Assembly (NCBI RefSeq): GCF_020509005.1
Contig: NC_063017.1
Location: forward strand, 2,294,001 to 2,358,000
DNA: 64,000 nucleotides
Direction of reading: 5' to 3'
Source: Fulvia fulva
Taxonomy: Eukaryota; Ascomycota; Dothideomycetes; Mycosphaerellales; Mycosphaerellaceae
In this document: positions 1 through 11,383 of the stretch, piece after piece
Numbering within the stretch: the first letter of the stretch is position 1
Layout: each line of letters begins with the position of its first letter
Position numbers and translations under genes: made by a program
The notes under the pieces: model-generated
Database searches by the model: none
The model's input: the letters and a program-made list of their open reading frames with translations, nothing else
Told to the model about the DNA's origin: nothing

Positions 1-1173
1 ACCCTATACGGATTCGTAGAGTTATCTTAAGTCCGCTACTACTATATTAGCTCTATCTACTTAAGGATGCTCTCCTCTATTACTAAATAATGTTAGGTGC
101 TTCTCGAAGTTAGTAAAGAATAGTATCTCGCCCGTTATTTCTAATTTGTGATTATTAAGGGCTAGTTATACTAACTTATAGGTAGGAGTGATACCTAATT
201 GTCTTACGTATAGTTTACGTAGTATCGGAGGTATTGTTCTAGGGTTTAGTTTGCTCTTTCCGTCTGTCCGTCGGTTTACGGGTAGTATACTATTAATAGC
301 TTATGTTATATACTAATCTCCGCGATAAGGGTCTTCTAGTAGTTCGATATAAATAGCTTGTCCCTAGCTATTATAAAGACCTTAGGGAATCCGTAGTATT
401 GTACTAGGTTATTAAGTACTAAGTATCCGAGTTGCTCTACCGTATACATTTCGCTAGTAGGTATAAAGTGTACATATTTTGTTAGGCGGTCGACTATAAC
501 TAGTATTATATCGTATAGTGTTCCTATCGCCTTATCCGTTAAGGTAGGGAGCTTCGTAATAAAGTCTATCGTAACCTCGTCCTATAGTTATGTCGGTAGC
601 GTCCTAAACTATATTTGTCCGTACTTCTCGTGTCTAGCGGCCTTATTCTATTAGTAGTATATATATCTCTTAATATATTATAGCACTTTCTGTCCTATCT
701 ATAGAAATAAGAAACTTCGCTATATAATCTCGAGAGTCTTTATAGTTCTAGGATGTCTATATTCTAGGTTATTATAATGTTATCAAATATATTCTTTTTC
801 TCGTTCTCGTAGTACTTAGTACATCCCTTATATAAGTAGGAATTGCTCTTCTATATCCTAAAGGACACGTACTATATTCTTGAACTCTTTTATATTAGCG
901 CTTAGGCTTCTATCTAGATTAGCCTCAAGTACTTGTTATTATACTAGTTCCTTTCCTTCTATATAGTCGCTTCTTCGGCTTAGTACGTCGGCCCTACTAT
1001 TGTCTTTTCCTACGGTATAGCGGATTTCAAACTTGTACTATCCAAGTAGTTTCGACTAGCGGGCCTGTCTTCGGGTTAGTACCTTTGTCGTAGTGAAGTA
1101 AGTAAGATTCCTATAATTAGAAAGAATCGTTAGCGTAGGTACTCCTTCCGCGTATACTCTCTAGTACTATATA
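1..1173 (-). pseudogene. Gypsy-E pol, 3' part (integrase and RNase H), RIP-degraded
   Basis: This is the distal pol region of a Ty3/Gypsy retrotransposon, read on the minus strand and cut by the window edge. Near 470-530 the reverse complement reads an integrase core motif, VDRLTKYVHFIPT. Near 960-1140 it reads the end of RNase H (LTYFTTTKVLTRRQAR, then GKDNSRADVLSRR). The frame is interrupted by TAG/TAA where Gln or Trp codons are expected, and CA/TG dinucleotides are nearly gone, which is typical of RIP. The frame stops at 1173, inside RNase H, and resumes at 24567, so everything between is an insertion. It is not functional. The family is secure; the exact clade is not. Confidence 0.85.
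1159..1173. repeat. Target-site duplication of the large insertion in Gypsy-E, left copy
   Basis: The 15-mer ctctagtactatata recurs at 24567-24581. Dropping one copy with all intervening DNA rejoins the RNase H frame of Gypsy-E (ELLAII... on the right side, YAEGVPTL on the left). The last bases overlap the (ta)n tail of LINE-A, so the true duplication could be a few bases shorter. A 10-base core, tctagtacta, also occurs at 11211-11220. Confidence 0.7.
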
Positions 1174-2341
1174 TATATATATTGTTTACTGTGCTATTAT
1201 AGAGCCTATTGGCCTATATAGCTATACTACCTACTTTTAGTTATAAAGGGGAAACTCGTATTATAGAGTAAAAACCCCCTCTCCTCTCCTATACGTTCTT
1301 AACCTTACCTTCTTTCGTATTTTCCTTATTAAGGGTATACTAGTATTATAGGCCTGCCCTAATAACCACCCTGTCTACACCCCCTTGACCTCCCGCCTCT
1401 TCTCTATCTACTCCTCCGTCTCGCTAGCTAGCGCGAACTGTTTAAGAAAGCCCTACTATAGTACCTACTATACTATCCGTTTTACGTCTCGCTTATCTAT
1501 TACGATTAACTAGTAGTCGCGTCTTACTACCTTAGCTCTCTACTAGCCTCGTTCTCCTACCTATTACGGGCACCGTAGTATTATGTGCTCCGGGTTCTAT
1601 AACGGGTATTTATACTAGTATACTAGGCTATATACGTCCGGGACTTTCCTTCTATATAGGTAGGCCCTTAACCCGATATGTTCGGACCTAATCTATATCG
1701 CGATACTTACTTCGGCCCTTGTTAGGTCACGGTAGAGTAGGTAGTTGTGTCTCTAGAAGGGGCGTAAGGCTAGGGGTCCTCGATTTGGTAGGGGATTCTC
1801 TTTCTATTCCTATTCCTAAAGGTAGCCCGCTACCTACTCTACGAGGCTTTACGTCTTTACCTTATTACCCTTTTTCCTCCGTACCTTTTCCTCCTCCTCC
1901 TTCCTCTCTAGCCACTCCTAGGTTCGCTTAACGACTTCAAACGTACGTAGGTCGTCTTACTTTTAGCTTTAACGTACCCTAAGGCTAGGTAGTCGGTCGT
2001 ACCTCCTAGCGATCTTCTCCGTAGAGTCCCGAATAGCTTATTATACTAGATAATCCGCCGTCTTCCTAGCGTATTAGATCCTCATTCCCTTAATATAATG
2101 TTTAATTAGGGGGGACCCTATCTCTACCTCCGCTACTCTCGTTAGCGTCGTCTTATAGGCTCCTAGTATCCGTCTAAGGTTCGCGGCCTACGTCCGGTTT
2201 AGGGGTCCCTCTATCCGCTTCGGGATCGGTTTACTTACTCCTCCTATCCCCTATATCTAGGCCCCGTAGAGTATTACTAGTTTTACGATCGTCTTGTATA
2301 TAATCCTTATCTTACTAAACGTAGCTCCCTATATTAACGTT
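1174..2341 (-). mobile_element. LINE-A, 3' segment (Tad-like non-LTR retrotransposon), RIP-degraded
   Basis: The 3' end of a LINE on the minus strand. It shares the 3' untranslated block with the intact LINE-D (a stretch like gtgccct..ggcc, then 'ggggaaa...taaaaaccccct', then the reverse complement of the ORF2 C-terminus). Its tail at 1170-1185 is a TA-rich simple repeat rather than poly(A). The copy breaks at 2341 where LINE-B is inserted and resumes at 7334 without loss: LINE-D has the same region uninterrupted near 30800. The reading frame is full of stops. Confidence 0.8.
2329..2341. repeat. Target-site duplication of LINE-B, left copy
   Basis: The 13-mer ctatattaacgtt is repeated at 7321-7333. 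It lies in LINE-A coding sequence, and the two LINE-A halves rejoin across it. Confidence 0.85.
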
Positions 2342-2427
2342 ATAGACCTAATCCTAGTACTATCGATAGACGCCCTATATATTATATATAAGAGACTTAT
2401 TATTAGTTATATATAAGGAGGGGAAAA

Positions 2428-3727
2428 ATGGCGACGACGACGGTAGTAGACGACCGAGAGTAAGGGGGAGACGAGTAGAGGACGCTCTATAAGAAGGCGG
2501 AAGAGATAGTAGCGGTAGAAGAAGGGAGATTTCCGGAGAGAGTACTAAAAGGAGTAATAAGCGAACTACTCGGGGGACTAAAGGCGCTTAAACGACAAAC
2601 AAGCACTACGATCAATATAGTAATCGAGGTAGTAACACGAAACGTAAGAAATAACCCTTAAAGAGACCCGAGACAGACCTAGGGCCTAACAACCTAGGTA
2701 ATAATTACGAGCTAACCTACCCTCCCCCCTATAGTATAGTACTACGAGTCTATATTACGGACTAGAAAGAGAAGGAAGAGATAGGAAAGATAACCGGGAG
2801 GGAGATAGTCGAGAAGATCGGAGTAAAGGGAATAGTAGGGGCAAGGGTAGACAATAAAGGGGTCAAGCTGTTTATAGTATACGTATAGGATAAGAAGGCC
2901 TTCGAAATCAATAAGGAGTAGATATTAAAGATCGGGAGCATAGCGAAAGTCTCCTATTAACAGTATATAGTAATTACGTATAGGGTCCTACGAACCTTTA
3001 ATATATAAAGGGATATACTAAACCTCTAGAGGTAAAACTAGGTAATAGTACTAGGACTATAGATCATAAAGACAGCGTAGGTTAAGAAGAAGATAGAGGA
3101 GGGCAAGAGGGCCTCCTCGCTAATCTTATAGGTTGTAATACTAGAGCAAGCGAACAAGGTCTTAGACTAAGAGTTGTACTAGGACTTTAAGAGGCTAGAT
3201 GTAGAAATCTATTAGAGTAGCTATAGAATCCTTTAATGTTTTAACTATTAACAGTACGGACATATTGCCCTAAAGTATAGCAAAGCTATACTAGTCTACT
3301 CCTACTATACTAGTGATCACGCGACCTAAGAGTACTAAAAACGGAAGGAGGATATAAGATACGTAGTATAGGAGAAAATACCCGGTATAGTCAAACTAAT
3401 GCCTAGTTAGACTATTAGCCTAGTAGAGAGCGCGGGAAGTAAGGGTAATAACACTAACTAGGTTCCTAGTAGGTAAACAGAAACAACTAGAGAGAACTAC
3501 CTACCCGAATAAGAGACCCCGGCTATAAGAGGAGCTATAAATAGTGCTAGTAATAGGGAGACTAACGTTCTTATATAAGGTAGCGCAGAGCAATAGATAA
3601 ATAAGAATCAACCAAATGATAGGGAGCTAACCCTAAAGGGAAGAATAGGAGGAGGGACGGGAACACTAATAGTAAGACTAATAGTAAGACTAAACGGACC
3701 TATACACAAACATGTCCTAATGCCTTA
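2428..3727 (+). pseudogene. LINE-B ORF1 (gag-like, zinc knuckle), broken
   Basis: The frame starts at the ATG at 2428 and is interrupted early by TAA and TAG codons. It aligns by eye with LINE-D ORF1: a segment near 2750-2830 corresponds to the LINE-D stretch EKEIEGLSGKEIIQKIG. The region corresponding to the three zinc knuckles lies near 3230-3370 with several cysteines replaced through TG-to-TA changes. The intact protein of this kind would bind RNA and form the ribonucleoprotein particle. Confidence 0.75.
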
Positions 3728-6700
3728 TACTAGTAGACTATCAATCATTCAGTATAATGTGAACAGAAGTAAAGACAAGGTCTAAAGGAGCTTTCTATAA
3801 GCCTTAGACCCGGAGGAACACTATATTATAGTAATATAGGAACTATAGATCAACCTACACTCTAGGATTCTATTAACTATACGAGACCCGAGATACTACG
3901 TAGTAATAAACAGAACCGAGGGAGTCCTACGAACATATATCTATGTCAGTAAGAAGGTACTAGTAGAGGACTAGTAGGCCTAGCCGAGAACCGATAGGGA
4001 TATTACTATAGTACAGCTTAAAACAACTTAAGGCTAGGTCCTAATCTATAGCGTACACAACCTACCTCTAGAGTCTAGAAGCAGCACATAACTATACACG
4101 CTAGGAAGGCTCCCGGAAGTAATAGACTAACAAAACTACAACATTGTAACAGGAGATTTCAACCTCTACTACCTAAAGTAGGGATCGGACTTTACCCTAG
4201 CATACTACTTCTTAGTAGGGAGGCTTATTAGTCAGATAGAAACAGCCTAAATGGACTTAATCACGCCAAAGGGAACAGGAACTTAGGCTAGAAACAATAG
4301 TTCTAGCACGCTAGACCTATACTTTATGTCCTACGCCTTAATAAGACGGGTAGAAAGCTATATAGTCAATGACTAACTAGAGTCCTTATTAGACCACTAT
4401 CTAATCCAAATCGATATCTAACTTATAGTTAAGGAGGAGAGGGAACCTAAGAGGAAGCTCTACTAGAAGTAGGCCGAGTAGACACTAGTATAGTAGCGGC
4501 TAGAAGGCGAACTAGAATAGGTGAATATTAACGACATATATATAACGGAGGGGATCGACTAAGTAGTAGAGCAGCTAATACAAGCTATATAACGGGTAGC
4601 CTAGGCCTATATACCTAAGAAGAGATGGTCGCTATACTAGAAGCTATACTAGACACTAGAGTACATAGCTAAAGTTAAGGAGGTAAGGAGAGCAAGAAGG
4701 AGATAGGAGTAACGACGTACCTAAGCAAACTAGGAAGTATATAACAACGCGTATAAAGCAAAGAAGGCACAGATTAGAAGAGACAAGACGTAGGAGTAGA
4801 GGTTAACTATAGGGATAATTATAGAACACCCGGAACAAATCTAGAGACTAGTAGAATAGGCTAGGAAACTAGACGAGGAACGAAACTCCCCGCCCTAGTT
4901 TCCCTTAATATAGGACTAAGACGGGGAAACGCAAACCACTCCGATAGGGAAAGCGAAAGTATTCGTAGACTACTTCTTCGGGACTTAGGTAGAGGTAGAC
5001 CTAAGTAACATCCTAGGAACACACATTCCTCCGCTAAGGGAGGCTAACTAGTAAGTGTCTACTATAGAGATCGGAAACATTATTAAGAAACTAAAGGGCA
5101 ATAAAGCCCTAGGCCTAGACAAGATCCCTAACTATTACCTAAAAGCTAGTAGTAGCCTTATTACTCTAGTGCTTACGCTAATCTTCACCTAGTATATAAA
5201 GTAGGGGTATTGCCTAAAGGCCTTTAGGTAATTACTAACTTACGTCCTAAGGAAACCCTCAAAGGAAGACTATACTAAGTTGAAGTTATATAGACTAATT
5301 GCGTTACTAAATATACTAGGGAAGCTCCTAGAGAAGGTCGTAGCTATAAGGCTTACCGGAATAGTAGAAGAACATAACCTCCTCCCGGTAACGTAAATAG
5401 GGGGGAGACAAAAGAGATCTACCCTTATAGTAGTCGAACTGATTATAGAGCAAATCAGACATATCTAGTACTATAGCAATAATAAGGTAGCCTTACTACT
5501 TTTACTAGATATATTAGGGGCTTTCGACAACGTGTCCTACGTAAGGCTCCTATATATCCTTAGAATAAAAAGCATCCTAGCCTAGATAGTACACTTTATA
5601 TAGTCATTCCTTAAGGACAGAACAACCTAGATCCTCCTAGGGTCCTTTAAAGCCCCGTAGACCCTAATTATAAACACGGGTATCCTATAGGGCTCTATAC
5701 TCTCCCCAATTCTGTTTCTCCTCTTTATAGCCGACCTGACCCTACTCCTAGAAATAGTAACTACCTTAGTATCGGGGTTCGTAGATAACATAAGTATCCT
5801 AGCGTAGTCGGGGTCTATAGAGGAAAACTACGTACTCCTAGAGGAGAGACATAGATAATACGAAAAGTAGGTAAGAGAGTATAGGGCAAAATTCGTACCG
5901 GACAAGTACTAACTTATCTATTTTAGTAAGGTAAAGACAAAACGCAACTTAGTAGTACTAGTAAAAATCTAGGGGTTCGAGACCTATCCTATAAGGGAAC
6001 TTATAGTCCTTAGGATATAGCTAGACCCGAAACTTAGCTAGGGACTATAAGTAAAGAAGGCGTAAGCGAGAGCGGATACTAATAGACAATTAATCGAGAG
6101 ACTTACTACGTCAACCTAGGGGGCGACCTTTACAAAGGCCTAGACTATATATAAGGCTATTGTTAAGCCCGTAATGCTATATAGAGTAGCAATTTAGGTA
6201 GCGGAAAAACACATCCCGAAGAGAATTGAGGACCCCCTTAATAGAGCGTAGGTAGCTTGCCTAAAGAGAGTACTAGGGGCATATAAGTCAACCCCTTATA
6301 GGACAATGGAAATGGGATCAGGTACAGCCCCTATTAGGGAGTACCTCTAGGGTATAAGGTGTTAATACGTAGAGAAGACATCAGTATACCTAGCCTAGAG
6401 AACTATCTAAGTAGCTACTTAAAGGATAAGAACCTAGTAGGAGAGGAGGAGAAGACCTAACCGGCTATACATAATCCTCTAGAAGGAAGTAGACCTAAAA
6501 ATATCACAGGAAATCCTAGTAGCCCTTGAACAGAGAGAAACTCTAAGGGAGCAAGCTAATATAGGGGACAAAGGGAAAAAGAAGTAAAGCTAAGTAGAAA
6601 GGATCGTAGGTCACCTATAGGAAACGCGTTAGAACTAAAAACCGGTAAGGCCAGGAGCCCTACTAGCGGCTAGGACCTTCGGGAGGTATAACTACCTTAT

Positions 6701-7190
6701 CTATAAAGACCTAAAGAGGGCGGAAGCAAGTATAGCTATCTAGATTCGCTCTAAGCACATTAGGCTAAGAGTATACTTATACTAAAGAAGAGTCCTAGGA
6801 TACGATTCTAAACGTTACCCCTATAGCTACCTATCCTAAAACCCGGAGCATATAGTACTAAACTGTACTAAGTAGGTAAAAGGGAGAAGCTAGTAGAGGG
6901 CGAAGGCAAGAGACAGGTAATACTAGGCCATTATCTAGAATAGACAAGATATAAGGAGAGTGATAAGATAGATCCTTAACGAGGACTACCTAGAGCAATT
7001 CTCCCTAGTAGTAGAAACGGAAAGGTAGATAGAGAGGAGGGAGAGAGAGAGAAGAGCCGGGGAAACAGAAGGGAGAAAGGGAATCGAGAGGAGGACATTA
7101 CTAGGGTTACGGGGAAGGTAGTTATAGGGTAATAACTATAATACTAGCATACCCTAAAGGAAGGAGAACGAAAGGACAAGACAGGAAAGA
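3728..7190 (+). pseudogene. LINE-B ORF2 (endonuclease and reverse transcriptase), broken
   Basis: An APE-type endonuclease start is visible near 3740 (LSIIQYNVNRSKDKV). The endonuclease core follows at 4140-4200 (TGDFN), then the RT domain at 5200-5950. The catalytic RT motif, FVDD in LINE-D, reads FVDN at about 5778-5789, an Asp-to-Asn change explained by G-to-A at TpG. Stops occur throughout. The protein would have nicked the target and copied the element RNA in place. Confidence 0.8.
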
Positions 7191-7320
7191 ACGAGGAGGG
7201 CAAAGACGAGGAGGTTTTTATCCGTTAATCGGGTTTCCTACCTATATAAATAGACCTAAATAGCGAGAGACCTATATAGGCTATAGGGCACTAAAGTAGG
7301 CGAATAAATAATCTATCTAT

Positions 7321-7333
7321 CTATATTAACGTT
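7321..7333. repeat. Target-site duplication of LINE-B, right copy
   Basis: The 13-mer ctatattaacgtt matches 2329-2341 exactly. It directly follows the atct-repeat tail of LINE-B. Confidence 0.85.
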
Positions 7334-10300
7334 GTGAGTCTAGTTACTATAGCCTCGTTAACCTAGGCTCTGTTCTAGGCTTTCCTAATCTAGAGGTTCT
7401 AGCTAAGCTTAGGGTCTAGCTAGATTCCTAGGACCCGTAATTCGGGAGAGGGCTTCGTTACGTAACCCTAGATAGTTACCGTTACTTATATATTATAGTA
7501 GGTTCTTACCTTACTAAAGTAGATAAGCTAGTACTTTTCCGGGGCGAAACGGGCGCCGTGTCGACGTGCCTATTCCTCGTATACCTCATATCTTTCTATA
7601 AGTAGCCGGTAGTTTTCTTCGGTCGTCGTTAACTAGGCTAGGATGTTCGTATCGTCGACGAACCCCGAGGCCGACGTTTATAGTAAGGTAAGTAGTAGGA
7701 TTAGGTCCGCTATAAAGATTAAGAAGAGGATCGGTAATAGTATTAAGCCCTAGGGGATCCCGTATTCTATATATATAAGGTTGCCCTCCTTACGCTTCCT
7801 AAGGACAATCTACGTTATTCTCTCCTTAAGTAAGGAGTTTACGAAACTTATTACCTACCGCGGAATTCCTTTTTGCCGTAGGATATAGAGGAGTCGCTCG
7901 TAGGAGACGTTATCGAATGCTCCTAAGATATCAAGAGACAATAGTAATGTAACCCTATTCCGTCTATAGTACTAGAGAGTATAAATCTGTTCGGTAATAA
8001 GCCCTATAGCCGTTAGGGTAGATCGTTTACTCCTACTACCTATCTATATCTCTAGGAGTAGGTTGTTATCCTCGACGAGCTATATAATTCTTCTTACTAC
8101 GACCTTCTCTAGTATCTTTCTAATTATATTTAGGAGTACGATCGGCCTATAGGACTTTAGCTTTATATAGTCTTCCTTCTATAGCTTCTTAAGGACGACT
8201 ATAAGGGACCGCCTAAATGGCCGTAGGTAGTACCCCTTACGTAGGCAAGCCGTAAATAGTTCGGCGAGGTATAGGGCGACTTCTTCTTTATATTCTTTAA
8301 GGAGGAGGTTTGGGATTCCGTCGGGTCCCGGGGCCTTACGGCCCTTTAGCATTCCTATAATCTCATTTATCTCCTCCTCGCCTACTGTCTAGTATATATC
8401 GAGTAGCTCCGGGTAGATCGTTCCCTCTATATCTATTAGGTCGGTCGTTAACTATATCGTAAAGAAGTAGTCGGCGAACGCCTTCGCCTTTCCTTCCGGC
8501 GTTATCTATATTATGCCTATCGTATCCTAGATTAGGGGGAAGTGTAGTGTCCTATCCCCGTCTCCGGCCCTTACCTACTTTATAAGCCGCTATATCTACT
8601 CCGGGTTCTCTATTATAAGACCTATAGTTACCCTCTAGTCTTATCGCTTGTCTCGTCGTATTTAGGCCTTCCTTACCTAGTTTGCTTCCTAGTACTCGTC
8701 CTACGCTTCTTAGCTTTGCTCCTTCGTCTATTTTTGCCTTGCCCTCCTTACGTCCTTAACTTTAGCTAAGTACTCTAGGGTCTAGAAGGGCTTCTAGTAC
8801 TTCGAGGGCCTTAGTTCTAGTATATATTGCTCGGCCGCCTACTATATCGTCATTATTATCTATTCTACCGTACTATTAAGCTCGGCTTCCGTCTCCCCGA
8901 TACTAGTATTATTTAGGTACTGTTTAAGTAGATTCCGGATCTCCTCCTAGGGAGCTTTTTTCTAGTTAAGGCGCTTTTTACCCCGAAGCTCCTCTTCTAT
9001 CCCCGTCGCTATCGTTATCTAGATAGGGATGTGGTCTAACCCTACCTCTAGGGTAAGGTTAGGTCTATACTCTACTAGCCTTATTACTACGTCCCTCGAT
9101 AGAAAGTATAGGTCGATAGTACTCGCGCTTATTCTTACCTTCTACGTCTCTATACCCTTTAGGGTTACGAGCTCTATATCCCTACTTTCCGTGATCTCTA
9201 GGAGCTTACTACCTAGATATACGTAAGGGGGGGGGGTAAATTCTAGCCCCTACGTTAGGTAGTAGAGGTTAAAGTTACCTAGGAGGATATAGTTTATATT
9301 CCCTTAGTCGAGTACCTAGTTAAGTCGTACTAGCGTACCGAGGTCTCTACTCGTTCTTCCCTTAGGAGGAGGGTTTTAGACGTTATATATCTAGATAGGT
9401 CCTTAACTCGTAGTGATTTAGATAGTCGTAATGTCTCCTTAACTCCCTTCTAGGTACGAGATTACCTTCTAGGCGTCCGTACGTAATACTTTACTAACGT
9501 ATATATATATCCTTAGGGTATAGCCTATGCCTCCCTCGATAGCTATATAGTACCGTAGGTCGGTATAGGTAGCAGGTCTTCGAGTGTATAGGTTTAGCTA
9601 TAGCTCTTATATCGCTACGATATAATACTTTTAGCCGTCGAGTTCCTAGAGGAAGTAGAGTTAAACCTTGTCCTTACTTTTGTTAACGTTATACTATATA
9701 ATAGTGAGGTTGGCTTGTGTTAGTATTACGGACTAGCTAGGATTATTCTATTAGGGTGCTCGTTAGCTATATAGCTCCTTCGTTTATCGCGCTATCCTAT
9801 AAGGTTAGTTAGCGTTCGGTCGTTAGAGGGTACCCGAAGATTCGTATCTATCTAGCTTTATTTGCCGCCCTCTACAGCCCCCTTAGGCGTCCCGGCGGTA
9901 AATAAGTACTCTACTATATATTTTATATTACTTCGTCTATCCTTTTCCTCTTTACGGCCTCGAATCCTCTATACTAGGAATTACCGGGCGTTAGTATAGA
10001 GTATCTCGCCGGAGTTATTACCCTAGCCTAGCGGGCCTTTTCTTACGCTACTATCCTTATAGGGCATTAGTTTGAGTATACCGGGTGTTTACGGCCGTAG
10101 TACGCGCACCTCGATTCCTCCCGTAGGTACTATTTCCCCTAATACGGTCCTACGTAGTATAGGTACTTAGGGGTCTTCTCGGTATACTTTAGCGCGATAT
10201 GGCCGTATTGTTAGTAGTTAAAGCATTAGAGCACTCTGTAGCTACTCTTATATATCTCCGTGTCGAGGCGTTTATATTACTAGAATAGTCCTCCTTCTAG

Positions 10301-11210
10301 GACCTAGTTCGCTTGTTCCGCGGTAGCTATCTAGACGATTAGAGAGGAGTACGTCTTAGTAGCTTCGACGTTCTTATTTAGCTACGCTACTTTAGTAAAG
10401 CGTACTCCCGGTAAGGTGTTCTAGTTCTAAATCTAGAGTAGGGTGAGGTCGTTCTCTACCCTAAAGGTCCTTAGTACCCTATAGGCTATTACCGTAAACT
10501 ACTAGTAAGAGACCTTTACCGACCTCGATACCTTAACTATCTAGTCCTTAAGGGTCTCGAGCTTTTGTCGGTCTGTCTCCTATACTATAAAGAGGCGTAT
10601 TACTCCTCTAGGCTCGATTTTAGCTCCTACTATCTCCTTCTAGACAATCCTGTCTACTAGCTCCTTGCTTATTAGGCCCTCTAGCTCTCGCTTCTCCTTC
10701 GGGTCCGTAACGTATACCCTAATAGCGTTGTTTGTCCTTTAGGTCCGTAGGTTAGGGGAGCTAGCTACTACGTTTACCTATATAGGAGTATACTAGGTAG
10801 TAGCTTTCTATATTATCTACTAGATTGCTCTCGGGATCTAATGTTCGAGTGCCTTAAGGGCTCCGAGGAGTTGAGCGATCGTGTTCTTATACGCCCTAGC
10901 TAGGCGCTTATCTACTTCGAGTATCTCTTAAGCCTCTTTATAGAGGTCCTTCTATATAGAGGTTTAGTTAACCCGGAGGGGAGGCTTGCTCTATATTTAT
11001 AGTCGCGGTTACTATAGCTATTGCTAGTTTAGCTATTGTTACTAGCTATATTGTTACTAGCTTAGTAGTAGTATACTTTATGTCTGTTTTTAGTAGACGT
11101 AGGTTTCCCTTATAAGTTACTTAATACTCGCTAGCTAGTAAGGAAGGAATCGTATTTAGTAAGCTAGCTACGAGATAAGGTAACAAGTCTTAACCGCGCT
11201 TTCCTACTTA
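7334..11210 (-). mobile_element. LINE-A, 5' segment (most of ORF2 and ORF1), RIP-degraded
   Basis: Continuation of LINE-A on the minus strand. The RT motif reverse complement FVDDT lies near 7655-7670, the endonuclease near 8990-9700, and the ORF1 zinc-knuckle region near 10050-10240. Many stops remain. If the element ends at 11210, the two segments total about 5.05 kb, matching LINE-B, LINE-C and LINE-D (4.9-5.1 kb), and a 10-base copy of the target site (tctagtacta) follows at 11211. The 5' boundary is therefore likely but not proven; see segment X. Confidence 0.7.
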
Positions 11211-11220
11211 TCTAGTACTA
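11211..11220. repeat. Third copy of the LINE-A target-site core
   Basis: tctagtacta, identical to 1160-1169 and 24568-24577. It sits where a full-length LINE-A would end. Confidence 0.5.
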
Positions 11221-11364
11221 CCGTATAGCCTCGTTTCGAGAGGTTAGCCCGGAGTAAAAGCTTCCCTCTATACCCTCCCTCCCTATTTACTCCTTAAGCT
11301 AATATCTACCTCTATAGGCCTAGGCCCTTTAGTACTCTCTATTAACCGATATATATATCCGTTC
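11221..11364. other. Segment X, left part: unassigned RIP-degraded insert
   Basis: Between the 5' end of LINE-A and the LINE-C target site lie 144 bp with no recognisable coding motif. They continue at 23735-24566 once LINE-C is removed. The whole (about 1 kb) could be a long LINE-A leader or a separate insertion at the same target. No protein family was recognised in it. Confidence 0.35.
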
Positions 11365-11383
11365 TCTCGGGCTATATAGATAG
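11365..11383. repeat. Target-site duplication of LINE-C, left copy
   Basis: The 19-mer tctcgggctatatagatag is repeated at 23716-23734. The last 'atag' units merge with the element tail (atagatagag), so the true duplication is about 15-19 bp. Confidence 0.8.

Larger units (their letters stand above)
2342..7320 (+). mobile_element. LINE-B, full-length Tad-like LINE, RIP-degraded
   Basis: A complete non-LTR retrotransposon of 4979 bp on the plus strand, inserted in LINE-A and flanked by a 13-bp duplication. It has a short leader, ORF1, ORF2 and a tail ending in atctatctatctat rather than poly(A). Length and order match the intact LINE-D (4893 bp). CA dinucleotides survive in many places while TG is scarce, so the RIP load looks lighter or more strand-biased than in Gypsy-E. 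Both frames carry many stops; it cannot be autonomous. Confidence 0.85.

Noticed and set aside
1719..1931. 70-codon frame with Pro/Ser-rich C-terminus
   Set aside because: Antisense to the RIP-damaged LINE-A 3' region; a chance opening.
9029..9226. 65-codon plus-strand frame
   Set aside because: Antisense to the LINE-A endonuclease; no motif.
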